6,791 nt of DNA, taken from the NCBI GenBank assembly GCA_964445305.1, contig CAYUKK010000028.1, positions 1 through 6,791 of the forward strand, in the 5' to 3' direction. This document shows positions 1 through 5,638 of this stretch, piece after piece. The notes below the pieces were generated by a model. The model was not told the origin of the DNA, did no database searches, and worked only from the letters and a program-made list of their open reading frames with translations. The translations under genes and the position numbers were made by a program. Each line of letters starts with the position of its first letter. The first letter of the stretch is position 1. The stretch is from CAYUKK01 sp964445305. GTDB taxonomy: Bacteria; Acidobacteriota; Aminicenantia; Aminicenantales; UBA8522.

Positions 1-81
1 GGTGAAAAGCAGGGAGATGAAGAGCTGGAGGGTGATGAGTTCGCGGATTTCTTTGGTCAGCAGGTTGAGGAATTTTTTCAT
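1..81 (-). CDS. ABC-2 type transporter permease, N-terminal fragment (runs off the left edge)
   Basis: The gene starts with ATG at 81-79, inside the stop region of the ATPase gene (ATGA overlap, 81-78), which indicates translational coupling. Only 27 codons are visible. They begin MKKFLNLLTKEIRELIT and continue into a hydrophobic stretch (LQLFISLLF). A short, basic, amphipathic start of the form 'KEIREL' followed by a first membrane helix is typical of ABC-2 permeases that lie next to a stand-alone ABC ATPase. The role as membrane partner of the neighbouring ATPase is inferred from this start and from the overlap. The transported substrate cannot be told. The rest of the gene lies outside the window, so intactness is unknown. 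Confidence 0.72.
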   Translation of the reverse strand, partial: MKKFLNLLTKEIRELITLQLFISLLFT

Positions 82-800
82 CGGAGTGCACTCCTGAAGA
101 CTTCTTCCAGGTTTCGGGCCTGGTACTTTTCTTTGAGTTCAACCGGCGTGCCTGAATCGAGGATGACTCCCTGGTCGATGAGAGCGACCCTGTCGGAGAG
201 GAATTCGATTTCGAGCATGTTGTGCGAGGAGAGGAGGACGGAAATCCCCTCGCGGGCGAATTTCTTGATGATTTCCCTTACCTCGAGGGCGTTGATAACG
301 TCCAGCCCAGAAGTCGGCTCGTCGAGGATGGCCAGCTCCGGTCGGGTCATGAGGGCACGGCCGAGGAGGAGCTTCCTGACCATACCCTTGGAATAGGTGC
401 CGGCCTTCTCGTTGATTCGGCTCCCCAGATCGGAGATCAATTTGGCGCGGTCAACATATTCCCGGGCCTTCTCCTCGGTATCGGCGTAGAACCTGGCCAT
501 GAATTTCAGATAATCGATGCCCTTGAGGTTCTTGTAAGCACCGGCCTCTTCGGGAAGATAACTGATTTTTTCACGGAATTTCTCTGGCTCTTTCTTCAAG
601 TCATGGCCGAGAAGAGTAACCTTCCCCCCAGAAGGGCTGAGAAGGGTAGCGACGATACGGAGGGTGGTCGTCTTTCCCGCGCCGTTCGGGCCGATGAGGG
701 CAAAGATTTCTCCCGGCTTAACCTCAAAGCTAATACCCTTGAGAGCCTCAAGTTGGCCGTAGTTTTTTTTCAAACCTTCCACTTCGAGAACTGCTTCCAT
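78..800 (-). CDS. ABC transporter ATP-binding protein (ABC-2/NatA-like exporter ATPase)
   Basis: This 240-residue cytoplasmic ATPase would power the membrane protein encoded directly downstream. All core elements are present in order: an aromatic A-loop residue (Y14), Walker A GPNGAGKT (37-44), a variant Q-loop region YLPEE (81-85), a degenerate signature YSKGM (136-140) in place of LSGGQ, Walker B LAILDE (156-161), D-loop SGLD (164-167) and switch histidine H193 in SSHN. The C-terminal NLEEVF is common in this subfamily. The YLPEE and YSKG forms are familiar in ABC-2 type drug, lipid or sodium exporters (NatA-like group), so they do not suggest inactivity. The ATG at 800 is supported by GGAGG at 806-810, five bases upstream. 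The stop overlaps the permease start. Codons 11-13 contain a run of eight A. The substrate is not determinable. Confidence 0.93.
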   Translation of the reverse strand: MEAVLEVEGLKKNYGQLEALKGISFEVKPGEIFALIGPNGAGKTTTLRIVATLLSPSGGKVTLLGHDLKKEPEKFREKISYLPEEAGAYKNLKGIDYLKFMARFYADTEEKAREYVDRAKLISDLGSRINEKAGTYSKGMVRKLLLGRALMTRPELAILDEPTSGLDVINALEVREIIKKFAREGISVLLSSHNMLEIEFLSDRVALIDQGVILDSGTPVELKEKYQARNLEEVFRSALR

Positions 801-805
801 GGTGG

Positions 806-810
806 CCTCC
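806..810 (-). promoter_or_regulatory. Shine-Dalgarno site of the ABC ATPase gene
   Basis: On the minus strand GGAGG lies five bases before the ATG at 800. It fixes that start and shows that this gene uses an ordinary leader, unlike the fusion gene upstream of it. Confidence 0.7.
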
Positions 811-828
811 GGGTTGATATACGAGGCG

Positions 829-857
829 ATTTTATTTTAGTTTTGGGCAGAAGTAAA
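829..857 (-). promoter_or_regulatory. Possible weak sigma70-type promoter for the ABC pair
   Basis: In the 81-bp gap after the fusion gene, the minus strand carries TTTACT (857-852) and TAAAAT (834-829) separated by exactly 17 bp. The -10 matches the consensus at five of six positions and the -35 at four of six. Transcription would begin near 822, giving a leader of about 20 bases that contains the SD. The gap is AT-rich compared with the genes, which raises the chance of a spurious match. I see no clear hairpin-plus-T-run terminator in the gap, so read-through from the fusion gene is also possible. Confidence 0.4.
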
Positions 858-881
858 TATAACTCCGGCGATGGCTAATTT

Positions 882-2828
882 CTACGGCTTGGCGATAACA
901 GCCAGACACTCGACGTGAGGAGTGTGAGGGAAAAAATCGAAGCAGGTGATTTTGTCGAGTCTGTAGCCCCGCTCCAGAAAAAGGCTCAGGTCGCGGGCCA
1001 GAGCAGTAGGGTTGCAGGAGACATAGAGGATGGTCGGAACGTTAAGGCGGAGGACTTGCTGGAGTGCCCGGCCACTCAGTCCAGAGCGAGGGGGGTCGAG
1101 GACAAGAAGGTCAAATCCCTGGAAATCCCCGCCTCTGAGGACGCGCTCGACGCGTCCCTCCAGGAACAAGCAGTTACTGATGCCGTTAACCTGGCAATTT
1201 TCCTTGGCCCGGGCAATGTTGGACGGTTCGCAGTCGATGCCCACAACCTCCCGCACAACCCGGGAAAGGAAAATCTCAATCGGGCCTGGCCCACAGTATA
1301 GCCCGAGCGCGCGCGAGCATCCTCTTTCCTTCGCCTCCTTGACGAGGCGTTGGTAGAGGATTTCCGCCGCTTTGGGGTTGGGCTGGAAAAAATCCTCCGG
1401 GCCGAGCCGAAAACAGAGTCCGGCCAATTTTTCTTCGATATGAAGCTCGCCGGAGATGTGCTTTTTGGCGCTAAAATCGACGACGTCGGAAACACGGTCT
1501 GTCTCCGTAAACCAGAAACTCTTTAACGCCGGAATGCGATCCTCCAGCTTGCGGGCGAGCTTTCTGATATCGAGCTCGCCGCCGCTCCTCGTTACCAGAA
1601 CGGCGAGCACATCGCCAGTCGCTTTTCCCTCCCTCAGGACAAGGTTCCTGAAGTACCCTTTCCGGGTGATAGGGTTGTAAGAGGGGAGGCCTGTTTCTCT
1701 GGCGAAGTCCGCGACAAGAGGAAAAATTTCTTCCACTACCGGGCTGAAAATGGGACACTTCTGGATAGCTATGGTCTTTTTTTCGTATCTATCGAGGGGC
1801 GAGGTGCGAGCGCGCAGGCCGATGAAAATTTTGCCCTCCTCCCCGCCAAAGGCATATTCCATCTTGTTGCGGTAAAAATAAAGGTCGGGCGAAGCGACGA
1901 TGGGGTCTTTTTCTGTCTCCGTGATGTTGATTTTGCCGATCGCCCGCAGGGTCCGCAGAACATAGTTCTCTTTGAATTCGAGTTGTTTCCCATAAGCCAT
2001 GTTCTGCAAAGCGCAGCCACCGCATTCGCCGAAGTGAGGGCACTCAGGCTCGACCCGGAAAGGCGAGGGAGACTCGAGGAGGAGAACCCGCCCGAAGTTA
2101 TACCTTTTCCTTTTAGCGGCGACCTCAATTCTAACCCTGTCGCCAGGCACGGCGCCGGGGATGAAGGTGACGACCCCGCCGCCAGCCGCTACGCCCCATC
2201 CCGAAGGGAAGGCGAGGTCAGTGATTTCGGCTTCAACCTCTGGCCGCAAGAATTGCTGAAGCAGTCTCTTCACTTTCCTCACGGGGAGGCCAACGACGTT
2301 ATGGTAATCGCCCTCGAGCTCGGCGACAAAGGCGTCGCCGATTTCCTGGATGGCGTAGGCGCCGGCTTTATCAGCGAAATCGCCCGTCTCGAGATAGCTT
2401 TCTATCTCGTCCCCGCTCAAGGGCTTGAAAAGGACCTCACTGATTTCGTAGCCGGTCAGGAGCCGGCGGTCATTTTTTTTGAAGAGAGCGACAGCCGTTA
2501 CGACTCGATGCCGCCGGCCGGAAAGCTTCTTCAGCATGCGCTTGGCCTCAAGCCTATCCTTTGGCTTGCCCATTATTTCATCGTCCACAAAAACGATGGT
2601 GTCCGCCGCCAGGATGATGGAGTCAGGATACCTTTGTCCTATGTCCATGGCTTTAGCTTGAGCAGCCCGGAGGGCAAAGCACACGGGGTCTTGACTCCGG
2701 AATTGTTCTTCGTCGACATCGCTGGCCGCCACCCGGAAATGGGGGATAATTTTTTTGAGGAGTTCCTGCCGACGCGGCGACCGAGAAGCGAGGACGATAT
2801 CGAGACGGGGTTCATTCTCTTTCTTCAT
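882..2828 (-). CDS. maf-rlmD: Maf nucleotide pyrophosphatase fused to RlmD/TrmA-type 23S rRNA (uracil-5-)-methyltransferase
   Basis: One open frame of 648 codons encodes two complete enzymes. Residues 9-193 are a Maf/YhdE-type nucleotide pyrophosphatase: ASRSPRRQELL (14-24), DVDEE (37-41), ADTIV with the probable catalytic Asp76, GKP (87-89), SGR-H-V-T (103-111), DKAGAYAIQ (153-161) and YHNVVGLPV (175-183). DKAGAYAIQ is the dTTP/UTP (YhdE) form rather than the m7GTP (YceF) form. From about 198 an RlmD-like enzyme follows with almost no linker: TRAM domain (198-255), 4Fe-4S cysteines C263, C269, C272 and C358, FFQPN (480-484), SAM motif I (508-515), DPPRSG (578-583), nucleophile C605 in YVSCNP, and general-base E640 exactly 35 residues later, as in E. 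coli RlmD (C389/E424). Oddity: the usual acidic residue of motif I is Gly509. Predicted roles are m5U formation in rRNA (tRNA is possible) and clearance of dTTP/UTP/m5UTP-like nucleotides in the cytoplasm. An in-frame TGA nine bases before the ATG rules out an earlier start. No start codon exists near the domain junction. The gene probably gives a leaderless mRNA. Confidence 0.93.
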   Translation of the reverse strand: MKKENEPRLDIVLASRSPRRQELLKKIIPHFRVAASDVDEEQFRSQDPVCFALRAAQAKAMDIGQRYPDSIILAADTIVFVDDEIMGKPKDRLEAKRMLKKLSGRRHRVVTAVALFKKNDRRLLTGYEISEVLFKPLSGDEIESYLETGDFADKAGAYAIQEIGDAFVAELEGDYHNVVGLPVRKVKRLLQQFLRPEVEAEITDLAFPSGWGVAAGGGVVTFIPGAVPGDRVRIEVAAKRKRYNFGRVLLLESPSPFRVEPECPHFGECGGCALQNMAYGKQLEFKENYVLRTLRAIGKINITETEKDPIVASPDLYFYRNKMEYAFGGEEGKIFIGLRARTSPLDRYEKKTIAIQKCPIFSPVVEEIFPLVADFARETGLPSYNPITRKGYFRNLVLREGKATGDVLAVLVTRSGGELDIRKLARKLEDRIPALKSFWFTETDRVSDVVDFSAKKHISGELHIEEKLAGLCFRLGPEDFFQPNPKAAEILYQRLVKEAKERGCSRALGLYCGPGPIEIFLSRVVREVVGIDCEPSNIARAKENCQVNGISNCLFLEGRVERVLRGGDFQGFDLLVLDPPRSGLSGRALQQVLRLNVPTILYVSCNPTALARDLSLFLERGYRLDKITCFDFFPHTPHVECLAVIAKP

Positions 2829-2836
2829 GGAGTTTC

Positions 2837-2865
2837 ACTATAGGACTGAGCGACCGTCGTGTCAA
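2837..2865 (-). promoter_or_regulatory. Strong sigma70-type promoter of maf-rlmD, predicted to give a leaderless mRNA
   Basis: On the minus strand the consensus -35 TTGACA (2865-2860) and the -10 TATAGT (2842-2837, five of six matches) are 17 bp apart. Only eight bases (GAAACTCC) separate the -10 from the ATG at 2828, so transcription should begin about one to three bases before the start codon. No Shine-Dalgarno motif is present in that stretch. Promoter and start codon together predict a leaderless transcript. Confidence 0.82.
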
Positions 2866-2891
2866 CGCTCCCTCCTTCTTTTCCGTTGACA
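2860..2891. repeat. Perfect 8-bp inverted repeat joining two divergent -35 boxes
   Basis: TGTCAACG (2860-2867) and CGTTGACA (2884-2891) are exact inverted copies around a 16-bp spacer. Each arm holds the TTGACA -35 box of one of the two back-to-back promoters, plus a shared CG flank. Part of the symmetry follows simply from two consensus -35 boxes facing away from each other. Only the two extra base pairs need another explanation. It could be an operator covering both promoters, or chance. Confidence 0.6.
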
Positions 2892-2914
2892 AGCCCGACG
2901 AGAATTCCTATATT
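2886..2914 (+). promoter_or_regulatory. Strong sigma70-type promoter of the peptide transporter gene
   Basis: Consensus -35 TTGACA (2886-2891), a 17-bp spacer and -10 TATATT (2909-2914, five of six matches) point rightward. Transcription should begin near 2921, giving a leader of about 30 bases with a good SD site. The -10 sits inside a small dyad, CCTA-TAT-TAGG (2907-2917), which may be incidental. Confidence 0.82.
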
Positions 2915-2937
2915 AGGCCGCGCCATCTTGAATCATT

Positions 2938-2945
2938 GAGGAAGG
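2938..2945 (+). promoter_or_regulatory. Shine-Dalgarno site of the peptide transporter gene
   Basis: GAGGAAGG lies six bases before the ATG at 2952. This is good spacing and supports that start. It contrasts with the SD-less gene transcribed in the opposite direction from the same intergenic region. Confidence 0.8.
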
Positions 2946-2951
2946 TAAACC

Positions 2952-4634
2952 ATGTTTAAAGGGCATCCACGTGGTCTTGTCATCGCTTTTTTCGCCAACA
3001 TGGGGGAACGCTTCGGTTTCTACACCATGATCAGCATTTTCGTCCTTTTCCTCCAGGCGAAATACGGCCTCGATGCCGCGGAATCCAGCCTGGTCTATGG
3101 CATATTCCTGTTTTGCGTTTATTTTTTCCCCTTATTTGGCGGTATGGTCGCCGACAGGCTGATCGGGTACGGGAAGACAATCAGCCTTGGCCTGGTCGTC
3201 ATGTTTCTGGGGTATTTTCTTTTGGCCCTGCCGAGCGCCCGGGAGACGAATTTCCCGCTCGTCATCGCCGCGCTGGTCACGATTGCTTTGGGCACAGGGT
3301 TTTTCAAGGGCAACCTCCAGGCCCTCGTCGGTAACCTCTATGATGACCCCCGCTACGGGGCCTTGCGGGATAGGGCCTTCAACATTTTCTACATGGGCAT
3401 CAACATCGGGGCGATGTTCGCGCCGACAGCCTCGGAAAAGGTCTGCAACTGGATTCTGGCCACTTCGCACTATACCTACGACGCCCGAATCCCCGCCCTG
3501 GCCAACGATTTCCTGAGAGGACGACTGGCCGAAACAGGGGAGTTTCTCTCCATCGCTCAACTCCAGGATCCAGCCGTAACGCTCGAGACGCTCGGTCAGT
3601 TTTCCGAAAAATACATCAACACGTTGAGCAAGTCCTACCATTACGGGTTCGGCGTGGCCTGTATCAGCCTGATCATGTCCATGCTCATTTTCTGGGGATT
3701 CCGGAAGTACTACCGGCATGCCGACGTCACGGAAAAACAGAAGGCCAGGTCGGCGGAGCTCAAATCGCAAATTCTGGAGCTCACTCCGCAGCAGACGAGG
3801 GAGCGTCTCATCGCTCTCGCGCTTGTTTTCCTCGTCGTCATTTTCTTCTGGATGTCCTTCCATCAGAGCGCGGTGACGATGACCTATTTTGCCCGGGACT
3901 ACACCGTGCCGAGCGTTGGCAGAGCGGCCAACTTGCTCTTCGACCTCTTCGGCCTGCTGGCCGTCTTCCTGACCATCGTCGGGCTCGTCTACTTGCTCAA
4001 GAAAAATTCCCGACCGCTCACTCGCCTCTTTGGCGGGCTGGCTGTCGTCGTTTTTGGCCTCATCGCTTTCCAGCGGCATCAAAACTACGGCCAAGTCAAC
4101 CCCTTCACTCCCCAAAAATTCCAGCATTTCAACCCGTTTTTTATCGTCGCCTTAACGCCCGTTGTCGTCGGCCTTTTTGGCTATCTGAATAGAAAGGGCA
4201 AAGAGCCTTCAGCACCGAGGAAAATCGGCATCGGGATGCTCATCACGGCGGCCGGTTTTCTTGTCCTTGTCTTTGGCTCGGTGGGGCTACCCAGTCCCCG
4301 GGAACTCGGTGGCCAGGTGGCGCCGGCCGAGCATCTTGTCTCTGTCTCCTGGCTGATTGTCACTTATCTCCTCCTGACGATCGCCGAGCTCTTTCTCAGC
4401 CCGATGGGAATTTCCTTCGTCTCGCGGGTAGCTCCCCCCAAATACAAAGGAATGATGCAGGGCGGCTGGTTTGCGGCGACAGCCATCGGCAACTATCTCG
4501 TGGCGGTCGTGGGGTATTTCTGGTTGCGGGTGCCCCTCTGGTCCCTCTGGCTCATCCTTGTCGTCTGCTGCCTCATTTCGGCCGGGTTCATTTTTGCGGT
4601 GATGAAGAGGCTCGAGCGGGCAAGTCGGGTTTAG
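2952..4634 (+). CDS. POT/PTR-family proton-coupled oligopeptide transporter
   Basis: A 560-residue inner-membrane MFS protein, predicted to import di- and tripeptides using the proton gradient. Family marks: NMGERFGFY (16-24) in helix 1, corresponding to the ExxERF motif; GGMVADRLIGYGKT (63-75) between helices 2 and 3; GTGFFKGN (114-121) in helix 4 with the conserved Lys119; the PTR signature FNIFYMGINIGAM (143-155); FQHFNPFFIVALTP (390-403); and ELFLSPMGIS (479-488) with Glu479. About 14 hydrophobic segments can be counted, as in bacterial POTs. Two features are unusual. The first Glu of ExxERF is Asn16, which I recall from a Bacteroidota-type subfamily. A hydrophilic segment of about 60 residues (170-229) follows helix 5. 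The gene has its own promoter and SD, and its stop overlaps the convergent acetyltransferase stop. Family assignment is firm; the exact substrate is inferred. Confidence 0.9.
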   Translation: MFKGHPRGLVIAFFANMGERFGFYTMISIFVLFLQAKYGLDAAESSLVYGIFLFCVYFFPLFGGMVADRLIGYGKTISLGLVVMFLGYFLLALPSARETNFPLVIAALVTIALGTGFFKGNLQALVGNLYDDPRYGALRDRAFNIFYMGINIGAMFAPTASEKVCNWILATSHYTYDARIPALANDFLRGRLAETGEFLSIAQLQDPAVTLETLGQFSEKYINTLSKSYHYGFGVACISLIMSMLIFWGFRKYYRHADVTEKQKARSAELKSQILELTPQQTRERLIALALVFLVVIFFWMSFHQSAVTMTYFARDYTVPSVGRAANLLFDLFGLLAVFLTIVGLVYLLKKNSRPLTRLFGGLAVVVFGLIAFQRHQNYGQVNPFTPQKFQHFNPFFIVALTPVVVGLFGYLNRKGKEPSAPRKIGIGMLITAAGFLVLVFGSVGLPSPRELGGQVAPAEHLVSVSWLIVTYLLLTIAELFLSPMGISFVSRVAPPKYKGMMQGGWFAATAIGNYLVAVVGYFWLRVPLWSLWLILVVCCLISAGFIFAVMKRLERASRV

Positions 4635-5461
4635 CCCAGCTTCTTGAGGACATAAAAACAGCGCTCGCCGTAAAGGAAATCGACAGCGGCATAGCCGTGC
4701 TGGAAATGGCCGCGCATAACCCGACGGAGGCTGGCTTGCCAGGCCGCGACAGAGGCCACGCTCATCTGACCGGCGTTTATCTCAGGCGGGATTTCGACGA
4801 GGATAATTTTCTCCTCGCCGATGCGCCTCGCCTTGCCCGGCCAAACATCTTTTCGTCTTGTGTCCCTCTCCAGGGCCCGGGGAAGCGACTTTTCATCGTA
4901 GGTTTCGAACTCCTCCCTCCGGCGTTTCTCGACGCGGCTTGTCTTGATCGGCCACTCCACCAGGAATCGGTCGGTCGGGATACTCCGGCCGTGCGTCAGG
5001 GAGGAAGTCATGCCGTAAAAGTTTGGCCAGTAGGTTCGCGTGATGGCGCCGAGGGTGTGGAGGTTGAGGTTGGCGTTTCGCGCCACCAGGGGGTCAAAGG
5101 TCCAGGTGATGAGGTCGTAGCCGAGCTTCAGGGCCCACTCTCGCTGCGCCCACTTTAGTTTCTTCCCGATGCCGAGCCCCTGGTATTCGGGGAGAACGGC
5201 CAGGAGGTGGGAATGTTGACGGAGCTTGTTCCGGAAGACGGCCGGGAAGGAGTAGACGAACCCGGCGAGTTCCTCGCCGACAAAAGCGCCCAGGAGGATG
5301 GCACCCATCCGCGACGTGATACAGAACTGATGGGTGGGGGTGAGGTCGATATCCTCGTGCTTCCAGACCTCTTTTTGAATGGCCAGAAGGCGGTCGAATT
5401 CGGCGTGGCTTCTGAGCCGGCGGATACGAAGGCGCTGCTTGCTCCTTTCCACAACGGTCAT
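4631..5461 (-). CDS. GNAT-superfamily N-acetyltransferase, COG3375-like
   Basis: A predicted cytoplasmic acetyl-CoA-dependent acyltransferase of 276 residues with an unknown acceptor. The GNAT fold covers about residues 12-165. The HSHLLAV strand (83-89) leads into the acetyl-CoA pyrophosphate loop QGLGIG (94-99, the Q/R-x-x-G-x-G motif), followed by the helix KKLKWAQREWA. Then come TFDPL, NANLNLHTLGA and the later NFYGM and TDRFLVEW blocks, a pattern I associate with COG3375, a family without an assigned substrate. The C-terminal 100 residues are not recognised. Two upstream in-frame ATGs (5515 and 5500) are rejected as starts. They lie at or upstream of the -35 box of a near-consensus promoter whose -10 is only 14 bases before the ATG at 5461, so an mRNA from it could not include them. 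The stop TAA overlaps the transporter's TAG. SD support is weak. Confidence 0.85.
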   Translation of the reverse strand: MTVVERSKQRLRIRRLRSHAEFDRLLAIQKEVWKHEDIDLTPTHQFCITSRMGAILLGAFVGEELAGFVYSFPAVFRNKLRQHSHLLAVLPEYQGLGIGKKLKWAQREWALKLGYDLITWTFDPLVARNANLNLHTLGAITRTYWPNFYGMTSSLTHGRSIPTDRFLVEWPIKTSRVEKRRREEFETYDEKSLPRALERDTRRKDVWPGKARRIGEEKIILVEIPPEINAGQMSVASVAAWQASLRRVMRGHFQHGYAAVDFLYGERCFYVLKKLG

Positions 5462-5475
5462 TTCCAGTCCCGATG

Positions 5476-5505
5476 AATATAGCCTCAACGGCGAACCCAT
5501 GTCAA
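5476..5505 (-). promoter_or_regulatory. Strong sigma70-type promoter of the acetyltransferase gene, very short leader
   Basis: On the minus strand TTGACA (5505-5500) and TATATT (5481-5476) are 18 bp apart. Transcription should begin near 5469, leaving about 7-8 bases before the ATG at 5461 and no clear SD. This moves the start downstream of the two earlier ATGs and makes this the second very-short-leader gene in the window. Confidence 0.75.
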
Positions 5506-5638
5506 CAATCCGCATTCAACCACGTAAGGTGTTACCGAAAGACGGGATGGACGAATCCTGCCTGAACCACGAATTCAGATTATAGAATTTGGCTCTCAGC
5601 CGATGGCTCAGTGGCCGTTAGAAGCGCCTCCACGTTAG

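Noticed and set aside
222..878. 218-codon plus-strand open frame opposite the ABC ATPase
   Set aside because: It lies over the Walker A, Walker B and signature codons of the real gene and has no recognisable protein features.
1983..2843. 286-codon plus-strand open frame opposite the fusion gene
   Set aside because: It is antisense to strongly conserved Maf and TRAM sequence, has no recognisable motif, and is explained by GC-rich codon use on the minus strand.
3132..4127. 331-codon minus-strand open frame opposite the peptide transporter
   Set aside because: The transporter reading has clear family motifs, a promoter and an SD. The antisense frame is a charged, motif-free shadow.
4668..4674. 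Palindrome AGCGCT next to a five-T run on the minus strand near the acetyltransferase end
   Set aside because: It has no loop and is too short a stem for an intrinsic terminator. It lies inside conserved-looking coding sequence before the stop.
5579..5584. Perfect TATAAT on the minus strand between truD and the acetyltransferase gene
   Set aside because: No acceptable -35 box lies 16-18 bp upstream, and a much better promoter sits next to the gene start. The rest of 5506-5638 shows no gene or terminator that I can support.
5592..5602. Small hairpin GGCT-CTC-AGCC downstream of the truD stop as a terminator
   Set aside because: The stem is only four base pairs and, in the direction of transcription, it is followed by AAATTCT rather than a run of T.
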